Below, piece by piece: positions 9,152 to 18,511 of a stretch of 64,000 nt of DNA. The stretch is from Cellulosimicrobium cellulans (GTDB lineage: Bacteria; Actinomycetota; Actinomycetes; Actinomycetales; Cellulomonadaceae). A program made the translations under genes and the position numbers. How positions within the stretch are numbered: position 1 is the stretch's first letter; the number at the start of each line of letters is the position of its first letter. The notes below the pieces were generated by a model that worked only from the letters and a program-made list of their open reading frames with translations, was not told the origin of the DNA and made no database searches. The stretch spans positions 1 through 64,000 of the forward strand of contig NZ_JAMXST010000001.1 of assembly GCF_024124905.1 (NCBI RefSeq), in the 5' to 3' direction.

Positions 9152-9991
9152 GTGGCGCGCGCGCTGCGCACCCTCGCCGCGGCCGGGGTCGCCGCCGTCG
9201 TGACCGCGACGGCGCGCCGCGCGGCCGGTTCGCGCCCGCCGGGCGGCACGGAGCGCTGGACGCGGACCAACCACCGCGGCGAGCCGATCAGCCTGCTCGA
9301 GGGCCCGGCGGTCGCCGCCGGCCTCGTCGCCGGGACGCTCGCGACGGGCGGCGCCGCCCGCACGCGCGGCGCGGTCGCCCTCGCGACGGCGAGCGCGGGC
9401 GCGTTCGGCCTGGTCGACGATCTCGCGGAGGACACGTCCACCCGGACGAAGGGCCTGCGCGGCCACCTCGGCGCGCTCGCCGAGGGCCGCGTGACCACGG
9501 GCGCGCTGAAGGTCCTCGGGATCAGCGGCGTCTCGCTCGTCGCAGCGGCGGTCGGGACGCGGCGCACGGGCGGGGCGTTCGGCCACCTCGTGGACGTCGG
9601 CGTGAACGGCGCGCTCATCGCCGGGACGGCCAACCTGCTCAACCTCCTGGACCTCCGCCCGGGCCGTGCGCTCAAGGCGGCGGGGGTGGCGTCGGTGCCG
9701 TACCTCGGCACCGCGGCGGCTCCGACGACGGGCGCCGTCCTCGGGGCGGCCGTCGCCGCGGCGCCGGGTGACCTGGGCGAGCGCGACATGCTCGGAGACT
9801 GCGGCGCGAACGCGCTCGGCGCGGCGCTCGGTTCGCAGGTCGCGTTCGCGGGGCCCCGCTCGGTGCGCTGGCTCGCGCTCGCCGGCGTGGTGGGCCTGAC
9901 CCTGGCGAGCGAGAAGGTGAGCTTCTCGAAGGTCATCGAGGGCAACGACGTGCTGCGGCGCGTGGACGCGTGGGGCCGGCGCCCGGCGTGA
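9152..9991 (+). CDS. MraY/WecA-like (GT4-type phosphoglycosyltransferase) membrane protein, probably divergent
   Basis: This 279-residue hydrophobic protein keeps shadows of the MraY/WecA motifs in the right order. TNHRGEPISLLEGP is like the cytosolic TNxRG start, GLVDDLAED is like the DD motif, and TKGLRGHLGAL, ANLLNLLDLRPGRALK (like NxxNxxDGxxGL) and MLGDCGANALGAALG (like the GDxGS loop) follow. Several catalytic positions are altered (DDLAED, LLDLRPG), so activity on a polyprenyl-phosphate carrier is doubtful. GTG 9152 follows steB directly and its stop overlaps murJ (GTGA), which places it with the lipid II machinery. Length is short for MraY (about 360). Confidence 0.7.
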   Translation: MARALRTLAAAGVAAVVTATARRAAGSRPPGGTERWTRTNHRGEPISLLEGPAVAAGLVAGTLATGGAARTRGAVALATASAGAFGLVDDLAEDTSTRTKGLRGHLGALAEGRVTTGALKVLGISGVSLVAAAVGTRRTGGAFGHLVDVGVNGALIAGTANLLNLLDLRPGRALKAAGVASVPYLGTAAAPTTGAVLGAAVAAAPGDLGERDMLGDCGANALGAALGSQVAFAGPRSVRWLALAGVVGLTLASEKVSFSKVIEGNDVLRRVDAWGRRPA

Positions 9992-11637
9992 GCGCGCGGG
10001 CGGGGCGGCTGCGCGCCGCCACGGGCACCCTGGCGGGCGCCGCCGCGATGATCACGCTCGTGACGATCGCGAGCCGCCTCGTCGGCTTCGCCCGGTCGCT
10101 CGTGCAGTCCGCGGCGGTCGGCACCGAGGGCGTCGGGTCGGCGTACACGGCGGCGAACCTCCTGCCGAACGTCCTCTTCGAGGTCGCGGCAGGTGGCGCG
10201 CTCGCAGGCGCGGTCGTGCCGCTCCTCGCCGGGCCCATCGCGCGCCGGGCGGGCACCGACGTCTCGCGCATCGCCTCGGCCCTGCTCGGGTGGACGCTCG
10301 TCGTGCTCGTCCCGCTCGGGGCGCTCCTCGCGCTCCTCGCGCAGCCGATCGCGTCCCTCCTCATGCTGGCGAAGCACCCCGAGCTCGTCGACGTGACGGC
10401 GACCTTCGTGCGCGTGTTCGCGCTCCAGGTCCCGCTGTACGGCCTGGCGGTCGTGCTCGGGAGCATCCTCCAGGCGCACAAGCGCTTCTTCTGGCAGGCG
10501 TTCTCGCCGCTGCTGTCGAGCCTCGCCGTCATCGTGGTCTTCCTCGTGTTCGCGCGGCTGGCGGACGGGGACCAGGCGGACGTCGCGGCGCTGTCGGGTG
10601 ACGCCATCGCCTGGCTGGGCTGGGGAACGACGGCGGGCGTGGCGGTCCTCGCGCTGCCGCTCGTGCTGCCGGTGCACCGGCTGGGCGTCCGGCTGCGGCC
10701 CACCCTGCGGTTCCCGGGCGGCGAGGCCGTCCGGGCGCGCAACCTGGCGTTCGCGGGGATCGGGGCGCTCGTCGCGCAGCAGCTCTCCGTGCTGGCCATC
10801 ATGGGTGCCGCCTACCGGTACGGGCCGGAGCAGACCTTCCCGACGTACTGGTTCGCCCAGCAGGTGTACCTGCTGCCCTACGCGGTGCTGGCGTTCCCGC
10901 TCGCGACGAGCGCGTTCCCACGGCTCGCCGAGCACGTCGCCCACGCGCGCCACGACGCCTACCGACGCCTCCTCGCGACGACGACGCGGACGCTGATCGT
11001 CGTCGCGGGCCTCGGCGCGGCGGCCCTGATCGCCGCCTCGGCGGCCGTCGAGGCGGTGTTCGCGCACATCGCGACGGGATCGGTCGCCGGACTCGGGGGG
11101 GCGGTCGCGGGCATGGCCGTCGGCATCGTCGGCTTCTCGCTCATCCTGCACCTCTCGCGTGCGCTGTACGCCATCGACCGTCAGCGCGTGGCGGTCGTCG
11201 TGACCGCCGCGGGGTGGCTCGTGGTCGCGGCGACCGCCTACGTCCTGCCCGCCGTGACCGGCGTCCGCGACCAGGCGGGGGTGCTGCTCCAGCTCGGGCT
11301 CGCGACCGCGGTCGGGATGTCGGTCGCGGGCGCCGGGCTGCTCCTCGCGACGCGCCGCCACGCGGGGCCCGAGGCGACGCACGGGGTCCCGCGGACCCTC
11401 CTGGTCGTCGCCGCGGGCGTGGCCCTCGGCGCGCTCGGCGGCTCGGCCGTCTCGGGCGCGCTGCTGCCCGACGACGCGGGCTGGCTGCCCGCCGTCGGCG
11501 TCGGCGCCCTCGCCGCGCTCGTGGCGGGCGCGGTCGTGGTCGGGGTGTCGCTCGTCGGCGACCGTCCCGCGCTGCTGGGCGTCCTGCGCCGAGGACCGGG
11601 CGAGGGCACGCCGACGACGGAGGCGTCCTCGGGGTGA
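9988..11637 (+). CDS. murJ: MurJ-family lipid II flippase
   Basis: The 549-residue polytopic membrane protein belongs to the MviN/MurJ group of the MOP exporters. The family signature is in the N-terminal part: [17 protein letters not shown], then [31 protein letters not shown]. About 14 hydrophobic segments follow. It flips lipid II across the membrane for peptidoglycan synthesis. GTG 9988 is chosen for its 4-nt overlap with the preceding gene; GTG/ATG codons slightly upstream are less likely. Confidence 0.9.
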   Translation: MSARAGRLRAATGTLAGAAAMITLVTIASRLVGFARSLVQSAAVGTEGVGSAYTAANLLPNVLFEVAAGGALAGAVVPLLAGPIARRAGTDVSRIASALLGWTLVVLVPLGALLALLAQPIASLLMLAKHPELVDVTATFVRVFALQVPLYGLAVVLGSILQAHKRFFWQAFSPLLSSLAVIVVFLVFARLADGDQADVAALSGDAIAWLGWGTTAGVAVLALPLVLPVHRLGVRLRPTLRFPGGEAVRARNLAFAGIGALVAQQLSVLAIMGAAYRYGPEQTFPTYWFAQQVYLLPYAVLAFPLATSAFPRLAEHVAHARHDAYRRLLATTTRTLIVVAGLGAAALIAASAAVEAVFAHIATGSVAGLGGAVAGMAVGIVGFSLILHLSRALYAIDRQRVAVVVTAAGWLVVAATAYVLPAVTGVRDQAGVLLQLGLATAVGMSVAGAGLLLATRRHAGPEATHGVPRTLLVVAAGVALGALGGSAVSGALLPDDAGWLPAVGVGALAALVAGAVVVGVSLVGDRPALLGVLRRGPGEGTPTTEASSG

Positions 11638-11693
11638 CCACGGACGTGGCGCGTCGCACTCGCCGGCCAGCGTGCCGTCGTCGGGGGCGCTGT

Positions 11694-11699
11694 TAGGAT
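11694..11699 (+). promoter_or_regulatory. candidate -10 box of pyrG (leaderless)
   Basis: TAGGAT lies exactly 8 nt before GTG 11708, so transcription would begin at or next to the start codon. There is no Shine-Dalgarno before pyrG, which fits a leaderless mRNA. Confidence 0.55.
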
Positions 11700-11707
11700 G
11701 GAGTTCC

Positions 11708-13393
11708 GTGGCAGATCACCTGAACCGGCCCTCCTCCCGCCTCAACGCCTCGGGCGCTCGCACCGAGCACCGCACCGCGCACGTCTTCGTCACCGGCGGC
11801 GTCGCCTCCTCGCTCGGCAAGGGCCTCACGGCATCCAGCCTCGGTCGTCTGCTCCGCTCGCGCGGCCTGCGCGTCACCATGCAGAAGCTCGATCCGTACC
11901 TCAACGTCGATCCCGGGACGATGAACCCGTTCCAGCACGGCGAGGTGTTCGTCACCGAGGACGGCGCCGAGACGGACCTCGACATCGGCCACTACGAGCG
12001 CTTCCTCGACGTCGACCTCGAGGCCTCCGCGAACGTCACGACCGGCCAGGTGTACTCCCAGGTCATCGCCCGCGAGCGGCGCGGCGAGTACCTCGGCGAC
12101 ACGGTCCAGGTCATCCCGCACATCACCGACGAGATCAAGGCGCGCATGCGCGCCCAGGCCGGTGAGGACGTCGACGTCATCATCACCGAGATCGGCGGCA
12201 CCGTCGGCGACATCGAGTCGCAGCCGTTCCTCGAGGCCGCGCGCCAGGTGCGCCACGAGCTCGGCCGGGACGACGTCTTCTTCCTCCACGTGTCGCTCGT
12301 GCCGTACATCGGCCCGTCGGGCGAGCTCAAGACGAAGCCGACGCAGCACTCGGTCGCCGCGCTGCGCTCGATCGGCATCCAGCCCGACGCGATCGTGCTG
12401 CGCGCGGACCGCGTGGTGCCCGAGTCCGTGAAGCGCAAGATCGCCCTCATGTGCGACGTGGACAACGAGGCGGTCGTCAACGCGATCGACGCGCCGAGCA
12501 TCTACGACATCCCGCGCGTGCTGCACGCGGAGGGCCTCGACGCCTACGTCGTGCGCCGCCTCGGCCTGCCGTTCCACGACGTCGACTGGGACGGCTGGAG
12601 CCAGCTCCTCGAGCGCGTGCACCAGCCCGCCCACCGCGTCGAGGTCGCGCTCGTCGGCAAGTACATCGACCTCCCGGACGCGTACCTCTCGGTCACCGAG
12701 GCGCTGCGCGCGGGCGGATTCGCGAACGACGCGAAGGTCACGATCCGCTGGGTCGCGTCCGACGAGTGCCAGACCCCGGCCGGCGCGGACGACGCGCTGC
12801 ACGGCGTCGACGCCGTCCTCGTGCCGGGCGGCTTCGGCGTGCGGGGCATCGAGGGCAAGCTCGGCGCGCTGCGCTGGGCGCGCGAGAACAAGGTCCCGAC
12901 GCTCGGCATCTGCCTCGGCCTGCAGTCGATGGTCATCGAGTACGCGCGCAACGTGCTCGGCATCGACGACGCGTCGTCGACCGAGTTCGACTCGGGCACG
13001 TCCCACCCCGTCATCGCGACGATGGAGGAGCAGCTCGCGATCGTCGGCGGCGACGGCGACCTGGGCGGCACGATGCGCCTCGGGTCGTACGAGGCCGCGC
13101 TCGCGCCGGGATCGGTGGTCGCCAAGACCTACGGGTCGGAGCGCGTCACGGAGCGCCACCGCCACCGCTACGAGGTGAACAACACCTACCGCAAGCAGCT
13201 CGAGGAGGCGGGCCTCGTCATCAGCGGGACGTCGCCCGACTCGTCGCTCGTCGAGTTCGTCGAGCTGCCCGCGGACGTGCACCCCTACTACGTGAGCACG
13301 CAGGCCCACCCGGAGTTCAAGTCGCGCCCGACGCGCTCCCACCCGCTGTTCGCCGGCCTCGTCGGCGCCGCGCTCGAGAACCAGGCCGACTGA
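11708..13393 (+). CDS. pyrG: CTP synthase
   Basis: The 561-residue enzyme aminates UTP to CTP with glutamine and ATP. The N-terminal synthetase domain begins with [22 protein letters not shown] (ATP-binding loop) and has the [11 protein letters not shown] motif. The C-terminal class I glutamine amidotransferase has GICLGLQSM (nucleophile Cys about residue 400) and the HPEF histidine/glutamate near the end. GTG 11708 gives a 20-residue Asn/Ser/Arg-rich extension before the conserved core. It is followed at once by the NUDIX gene, the same order as Rv1699-Rv1700. Confidence 0.97.
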   Translation: MADHLNRPSSRLNASGARTEHRTAHVFVTGGVASSLGKGLTASSLGRLLRSRGLRVTMQKLDPYLNVDPGTMNPFQHGEVFVTEDGAETDLDIGHYERFLDVDLEASANVTTGQVYSQVIARERRGEYLGDTVQVIPHITDEIKARMRAQAGEDVDVIITEIGGTVGDIESQPFLEAARQVRHELGRDDVFFLHVSLVPYIGPSGELKTKPTQHSVAALRSIGIQPDAIVLRADRVVPESVKRKIALMCDVDNEAVVNAIDAPSIYDIPRVLHAEGLDAYVVRRLGLPFHDVDWDGWSQLLERVHQPAHRVEVALVGKYIDLPDAYLSVTEALRAGGFANDAKVTIRWVASDECQTPAGADDALHGVDAVLVPGGFGVRGIEGKLGALRWARENKVPTLGICLGLQSMVIEYARNVLGIDDASSTEFDSGTSHPVIATMEEQLAIVGGDGDLGGTMRLGSYEAALAPGSVVAKTYGSERVTERHRHRYEVNNTYRKQLEEAGLVISGTSPDSSLVEFVELPADVHPYYVSTQAHPEFKSRPTRSHPLFAGLVGAALENQAD

Positions 13394-14062
13394 GTGGCCG
13401 CCGAGCCGGGCCCGGTGCCGGCCGAGGCGACGGGCGGCGCGCCCGTCGTCGACGCCCTCGCCCCGCGCCCCGTCGTCGAGACGACGGTCGTGCACGCGGG
13501 TCGCGTGTTCGACCTGCGGTCCGACGTGGTCGACCTGGGGGACGGGGGCCGCGTCACGCGCGAGTACCTCGACCACCCCGGGGCGGTCGCGATCGTCGCC
13601 CTCGACGAGCAGGAGCGCGTCCTGCTGCTGCGGCAGTACCGCCACCCCGTGCGGCGCGAGCTGTGGGAGGTGCCCGCGGGCCTGCTCGACGTCGTGGGGG
13701 AGGACGGGCGGCTCGCGGCGGCCCGCGAGCTCGCGGAGGAGTCCGACCTGCAGGCCGCGCGCTGGGACGTCCTCGTCGACTACTTCACGACGCCGGGCGG
13801 CTCGAACGAGGCGCTGCGCGTCTTCCTCGCGCGGGACCTGTCGCCCGTCCCCGACGACGAGCGGTTCGAGCGCGAGGCCGAGGAGCTCGACATGGAGCTG
13901 CGGTGGGTGCCGCTCGACGAGGCGCTGCGCGGCGTCCTCGCGGGCGAGCTGCACAACCCGTCCGCCGTCGTCGGGATCCTCGCCGCCGCCGCGTCGCGCG
14001 CGGGCGGCTGGGCGTCGCTGCGCCCGGCCGACGCGCCGTGGCCGGAGCGCCGCGGGGGCTGA
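13394..14062 (+). CDS. NUDIX hydrolase, ADP-ribose pyrophosphatase type
   Basis: The 222-residue protein has the NUDIX box in the form GLLDVVGEDGRLAAARELAEE (about residues 96-116), preceded by RQYRHPVRRELWEVPAG, which is typical of ADP-ribose pyrophosphatases. It would cleave ADP-ribose or a related nucleoside diphosphate sugar to AMP and a phosphosugar. GTG 13394 directly abuts the pyrG stop, so it is the last gene of that operon. Confidence 0.87.
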   Translation: MAAEPGPVPAEATGGAPVVDALAPRPVVETTVVHAGRVFDLRSDVVDLGDGGRVTREYLDHPGAVAIVALDEQERVLLLRQYRHPVRRELWEVPAGLLDVVGEDGRLAAARELAEESDLQAARWDVLVDYFTTPGGSNEALRVFLARDLSPVPDDERFEREAEELDMELRWVPLDEALRGVLAGELHNPSAVVGILAAAASRAGGWASLRPADAPWPERRGG

Positions 14063-14105
14063 CGCGCCCGGCGGCGCCGGCCGCCGGCCCCCGCACCGGT
14101 TCCGG

Positions 14106-14111
14106 TAGCGT
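14106..14111 (+). promoter_or_regulatory. candidate -10 box (TAGCGT), leaderless
   Basis: TAGCGT lies exactly 8 nt before GTG 14120, the same spacing as at pyrG and at the SARP regulator. Confidence 0.5.
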
Positions 14112-14119
14112 CCTGGGGC

Positions 14120-14998
14120 GTGGGCTCTCCTCTTCCCGACCTCGTCCCGGTCCCGGGCGGCCGGATCGACGTCGTCGACGCGCGCACCCGGGAGTCACGA
14201 CCCGTCGTCCTGGAACCGTTCCACGTCGCTCGCACCCCCGTGACCGTCGGCCAGCACCGGGCCGTGCTCGCCGCCGACCCGCTCCGGCCTCGACGCGGGC
14301 CGTCGGCCGACGGGCGCCCACGCTCCACGGCGGAGGAGCAGGACCGCACGTCCGGGGAGCCGGACGACGTCCCCGTGCACGGGGTGACGTGGTTCGAGGC
14401 GGTGCTCTGGTGCAACGCGGCCTCCCGGGTGGCGGGCCTGGACGCCGCGTACCGGGTCGAGGGTCGGGACGTGCGCTGGGACGTGCGGTCGGCGGGCTAC
14501 CGGCTCCCGACCGAGGCCGAGTGGGAGCACGCGTGCCGCGGCGGGACGTCCGGTCCGCGCTACGGTCCGATCGGTGACGTCGCCTGGACCGCGGACGACG
14601 ACGCCGACGGTCCTCGGCCCGTCGCCACGCGGCTCCCGAACGCGTTCGGTCTGCACGACGTGCTCGGCAACGTCTGGGAGTGGTGCTGGGACTACGCCGA
14701 CACGGCGCGCTACGGCGAGTACCGGAGCCTGCGCGGCGGTGGCTGGGCGGACCGGCCGTGGAGCGTGCGCGCGGGGGTGCGCCGCGGCAGCGCGCCCGAC
14801 GCGCGGATCGAGGACGTCGGGCTGCGGGTCGCACGGGGCGCCGTGGGCGAGCCGGGCGTCCCCGTCGCCCAGGGCTGGTCGGACGCGGCGGACCGCGCCC
14901 GGGCGCACGTCCCCGGCCTCCTGCCGCTCGGATGGACGCCGTTGACGTTCCCGCCCGCCGCCGGGGACGCCGCCGCCGTCGTCGGTGCCGAGGACTAG
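14120..14998 (+). CDS. FGE-sulfatase (SUMF1) domain protein lacking the catalytic cysteines
   Basis: The 292-residue protein shows the FGE fold markers in order: FHVARTPVTVGQHRAVL, VPVHGVTWFEAVLWCNAAS, GYRLPTEAEWEHACRGG, NAFGLHDVLGNVWEWCWD, RGGGWADRPWSVRAGVRRG and APDARIEDVGLRVARG. True formylglycine-generating enzymes have a Cys pair in the segment that here reads WSVRAGVR; no cysteine is present in the C-terminal third. It is therefore unlikely to activate sulfatases, and no sulfatase gene is in the window. A non-redox role, as in other FGE-fold proteins, is inference. Confidence 0.8.
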   Translation: MGSPLPDLVPVPGGRIDVVDARTRESRPVVLEPFHVARTPVTVGQHRAVLAADPLRPRRGPSADGRPRSTAEEQDRTSGEPDDVPVHGVTWFEAVLWCNAASRVAGLDAAYRVEGRDVRWDVRSAGYRLPTEAEWEHACRGGTSGPRYGPIGDVAWTADDDADGPRPVATRLPNAFGLHDVLGNVWEWCWDYADTARYGEYRSLRGGGWADRPWSVRAGVRRGSAPDARIEDVGLRVARGAVGEPGVPVAQGWSDAADRARAHVPGLLPLGWTPLTFPPAAGDAAAVVGAED

Positions 14999-15001
14999 GC
15001 T
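14996..15001 (+). promoter_or_regulatory. candidate -10 box (TAGGCT) of the SARP gene, leaderless
   Basis: TAGGCT overlaps the upstream stop codon and ends 8 nt before GTG 15010. No ribosome site is present. Confidence 0.5.
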
Positions 15002-15009
15002 CTGACGAC

Positions 15010-18000
15010 GTGCCCGCACCCGACACCCCGACCCCACCGGGGGACGCGCGCGTCCGCGTCCTCGGACCGGTACGGGTCACGGGAGCGGACGGCGCGCCCG
15101 TCGTCCCGCGCGGGTCGCGGGCGGCCGCGCTCGTCGCCGCGCTCGCGCTCGCGGGTGGTCGGGCGCTGGGCGTGACGACGCTCGTCGAGGACCTGTGGGG
15201 GCCCGACGCGCCGCAGGACCCGCGGGCCGCGCTCCAGAGCCTCGTCTCCCGGCTCCGGCGGGACGCCGCACCCGGGACCGTCCTCTCGCGCGCGGGCGGC
15301 TACGCCCTCGGGGTGCCGAGCGACCTGGACCACGCTCGTCGCGCGCTCGCGGACGCCCGGACCGGGACGCGTCCCGGCACCGCGCGCCGGGCCGCGGGGG
15401 ACGCGGGGGACGCGGGGGACGCGGGGGACGCGGCGACCGTCGCCGACCTGCGGGCCGCGCTCGCGCTGTGGCACGACGAGGAGCCGGGCGCCGACGTGCC
15501 CGGACCCGTCGGGCACGCGCTGCGCGTGGAGGCGGCGCGGCTGCACGACGGGCTGACGGCCGCGCTGCGGTCGGCCGCGGCCGCCGCCGGGGACCAGGAG
15601 ACCGTCGTCGCGCTCGCGACGGCGGCGCTCGACCGCGACGAGACCGACGAGGACGCCGCGCGCGACCTCATGACGGTCCTCGCGGCGTCGGGCCGGAAGC
15701 GCGAGGCGCTCGCCGCGTACGCGCGCGTCCGCCACGCGCTCGTCCGCGAGCTCGGCACGGACCCGGCCCCGGACCTCCAGCGGCTCGCCGCCGCCCTGCT
15801 CGACCCTCCGTCCGGTGCGGGCGCCCCGGCGCCGTCGTCTGCCGCGGCACCGTCCGGCGGCCCTGACGCCGCGGCCCCGGTGCCCGGCAGGGCCCCGGGC
15901 GCCCGCGTCACGCAGGTGCGTGGCGTGCGCGTGGCGCCCGACGCGCTCGTCGGCCGGGACGAGGACGTCGACCGCGTGCGGGACACGCTCGCCCGGTCGC
16001 GGCTCGTCACGGTGCTCGGTCCGGGCGGGCTCGGCAAGACGCGCCTCGCGCAGGAGGTCGCGCGTCGCGCCGCCGCGACCGGGTCCGCCGACCTCGTGGT
16101 CGTCGTCGAGCTCGCGGGCGTGCGGTCCGACGAGGACGTCGTCGTGGCTCTCGCGGACGGGCTGGGGATCTCGCCACCCGCGCGCACGGGGCGGCTCGCC
16201 GACCGCCTGGCGGCGCCGGAGCTGCGCGAGCAGGTGCTCGAGCGCGTGCGGGGGCGCGACGTCCTGCTCGTCCTGGACAACTGCGAGCACGTGCTCGACG
16301 GCGCGGCGCGCTGGACCGCCGACCTGCTCGGCGCCGCACCGCACCTGGCCGTCCTCACGACGAGCCGGTCGCCCCTGCGGCTCCCGGCCGAGCACGTGTA
16401 CCCCCTCGACGCCCTGGGAGCGGACGGTGGGGCCGGGCCTGCCGTGCGTCTCTTCGTCGAGCGTGCGCGCGCCGTCCGGCCCGGCGCGAGCCTGCCCCCT
16501 GACGTCGTCGCCCGGTTGTGCGACCGGCTCGACGGTCTCCCGCTCGCGATCGAGCTCGCCGCGGCCCGCGTGCGCACCATGAGCGTCGAGGACGTCGAGC
16601 GGCACCTCGACGAGCGTTTCGCGCTGCTGCGTTCCGGCGACCGGCTCGCCCCCGACCGGCACCGCACGCTCGAGGCCGTGATCGAGTGGAGCTGGAACCT
16701 GCTCGCGGAGACCGAGCAGGACCTGCTGTGCCGTGCGGCCGTGTTCCCCGACGGGTTCTCGGCCGAGGCGGCGCAGGCCGTGGCCGGTGGCCCGTCCTCG
16801 GGAGCGGTGCTCGGCGCGCCGGCGTGGGGGATCCTGGACGCGCTCGACGGGCTCGTCGCCCAGTCCCTCCTGCGGGTCACCGAGGACGACGGGGTAGTGC
16901 GCTACCGGATGCTCGAGACCGTGCGGGAGTTCGGCGCCCTGCGGCTCCAGGACGCGGGCACCACGGCCACGGCGCGCGAGGCCGTGCAGCGCTGGGCCGC
17001 CGCGCTCGCGGACCGCTGCGCGGACGCGCTCGTCGGGGGCGACCAGGCCGCCGCCGCGACCGACCTGCGGCGCGAGCAGGAGAACCTCCTCTTCGCGCTC
17101 CGCGAGGCCGTCCAGGACGGGCGACCCGACGTCGTCGTGCGGGTGTTCGCGGCGCTCATGGGGTCCTGGCTCCTCCTCGGCATCGAGGACCAGGCCGCCG
17201 GGCTCGTGGAGGTCGTGCTCGACTCCGTCGTGGGCTGGGCCGTCCCGCCCGAGGACGTCCAGCCCGCGGCGCTCGCGCTCGCCGCGGTCGCCGGCGCCGG
17301 GGCGTTCGCGCGCCCCGAGCTCACCGCCCGGGCGCTGGGGAGGCTGCGCCGCCTCCTGCGCTGGCCCGACGTCGGGCGACGCACCCGGGCGTTCGCGCGG
17401 CTCCTGACGGTGCGCAGCACCGAGGAGATGGAGGCGACGCTCGCGAGCCTGCGGGCGGACGACGACGCGTTCGTCGCGATGCTGGCCGAGTTCACGACGG
17501 CCCAGATGGCGGAGAACGAGGGGCGCCTCGCCGAGGCGCGCTCGTGGGGCGCGCTCGCGCACGAGCGCGCGGTCGCCCGGGGCGACGTCGCGGCGCGCGC
17601 GACGACGGCGATGTTCCTCGCCTCGTGCGCGAGCGAGGCGGGCGACGCGGAGGACGTCGGACGCTGGGCCGAGGCGGCGCGCGACCACCTGCGCGCGCTG
17701 GGCGCGACGGCGACGTTGCAGCAGCTCGACTGGGTGGAGATGTCGGCCGCGGTGACGCTCGGCGAGACGGAGCGCGCCGAGCGGATGCTCGCGGCGCTCG
17801 ACGGCACGGTGGGCGGCACGGACGTCCCGCCCGACACGCGGTCCGTCGTCGCCATGGGCCGGGCGGAGGTCGCGGCGATGCACGGTGACGACGACGCGGC
17901 CCTCGCGCTCTACGGCGAGGCCGCCGCCTCGTTCGACGACGAGGCGCGCTGGTCGCCCTGGTACGTCCTGCTCGTCTCGTCGTGGCTCGTGCGCCTCGCG

Positions 18001-18408
18001 GCGGCCAGGTCCGCGCTGGTCCCGACCGTCGCCCACGAGCTCCGGTCGCTCGTGCTCGGGATGCACCGGGCGCGGCCGCACTTCGTGGACTACCCGGTCG
18101 TCGGGACGTCGTTCCTCGCGCTCGGCGTCGCCTCCGTACCCGATGCGGAGGGCACGCCGGACGCGGGCGCGGCACGCGGGGCCCTCCTCGTCGCGCTCGC
18201 CGAACGGATGGGCTCGCGCCAGGACCAACCGTCGCTGCGGCACGAGAACGCCTGGGCGCGGGTGACCGACGTCGCCGGTGCCGCGGTCGCGGAGCGCGCA
18301 CGGGCCGAGGTCCGCGACCTGGAGCGGGGTGACCTCTCACGCCGGGGGTTCGCGCTCCTCGACGAGGCCGAGGGCGACGCCGGCCAGGACGGCTCGCACG
18401 ACGCCTGA
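15010..18408 (+). CDS. AfsR/SARP-type transcriptional regulator with NB-ARC-like ATPase
   Basis: The 1132-residue protein has an OmpR-type winged helix (about 10-95, VRVLGPVRVTG...), a bacterial transcriptional activation domain (about 130-255) and a Pro/Ala linker. An STAND-type ATPase follows: Walker A GPGGLGKT at residues 337-344, Walker B VLLVLDNCEHVLD at about 418 and LPLAIELAAARVRTM. The C-terminal 500 residues are TPR-like helices. Such proteins integrate signals and activate secondary-metabolite or stress genes; the target here is unknown. Either the DrrAB exporter or the FGE-fold gene could be a target, which is inference. A 9-bp tandem repeat adds four Gly-Asp-Ala units in the linker of the activation domain. 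Confidence 0.88.
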   Translation: MPAPDTPTPPGDARVRVLGPVRVTGADGAPVVPRGSRAAALVAALALAGGRALGVTTLVEDLWGPDAPQDPRAALQSLVSRLRRDAAPGTVLSRAGGYALGVPSDLDHARRALADARTGTRPGTARRAAGDAGDAGDAGDAATVADLRAALALWHDEEPGADVPGPVGHALRVEAARLHDGLTAALRSAAAAAGDQETVVALATAALDRDETDEDAARDLMTVLAASGRKREALAAYARVRHALVRELGTDPAPDLQRLAAALLDPPSGAGAPAPSSAAAPSGGPDAAAPVPGRAPGARVTQVRGVRVAPDALVGRDEDVDRVRDTLARSRLVTVLGPGGLGKTRLAQEVARRAAATGSADLVVVVELAGVRSDEDVVVALADGLGISPPARTGRLADRLAAPELREQVLERVRGRDVLLVLDNCEHVLDGAARWTADLLGAAPHLAVLTTSRSPLRLPAEHVYPLDALGADGGAGPAVRLFVERARAVRPGASLPPDVVARLCDRLDGLPLAIELAAARVRTMSVEDVERHLDERFALLRSGDRLAPDRHRTLEAVIEWSWNLLAETEQDLLCRAAVFPDGFSAEAAQAVAGGPSSGAVLGAPAWGILDALDGLVAQSLLRVTEDDGVVRYRMLETVREFGALRLQDAGTTATAREAVQRWAAALADRCADALVGGDQAAAATDLRREQENLLFALREAVQDGRPDVVVRVFAALMGSWLLLGIEDQAAGLVEVVLDSVVGWAVPPEDVQPAALALAAVAGAGAFARPELTARALGRLRRLLRWPDVGRRTRAFARLLTVRSTEEMEATLASLRADDDAFVAMLAEFTTAQMAENEGRLAEARSWGALAHERAVARGDVAARATTAMFLASCASEAGDAEDVGRWAEAARDHLRALGATATLQQLDWVEMSAAVTLGETERAERMLAALDGTVGGTDVPPDTRSVVAMGRAEVAAMHGDDDAALALYGEAAASFDDEARWSPWYVLLVSSWLVRLAAARSALVPTVAHELRSLVLGMHRARPHFVDYPVVGTSFLALGVASVPDAEGTPDAGAARGALLVALAERMGSRQDQPSLRHENAWARVTDVAGAAVAERARAEVRDLERGDLSRRGFALLDEAEGDAGQDGSHDA
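15394..15429 (+). repeat. four perfect tandem copies of a 9-mer (GCGGGGGAC) inside the SARP gene
   Basis: Four identical copies encode AGD-AGD-AGD-AGD. Because the unit is 9 bp, copy number changes keep the frame and would only alter linker length. Confidence 0.9.
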
Positions 18409-18417
18409 CGGACGGCG

Positions 18418-18449
18418 ACGGGGCCGGCACCGATTGGTGCCGACCCCGT
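18418..18449 (+). terminator. bidirectional terminator between the SARP gene and the ABC permease
   Basis: A stem, ACGGGGCCGGCACC with GGTGCCGACCCCGT (one mismatch), around a GATT loop lies between convergent genes. Confidence 0.8.
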
Positions 18450-18511
18450 GCTGAGGACGCGGCCTCCGCCGTGCGACCCTGAGGCGCCGAGAGCCACGGC
18501 GGGTCGTCCGG

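Noticed and set aside
4342-11382. 2346-residue open frame on the minus strand across nadK to murJ
   Set aside because: Its protein is Arg/Asp/His-rich low complexity and lies antisense to at least seven well-supported genes; it arises from very high GC at codon third positions.
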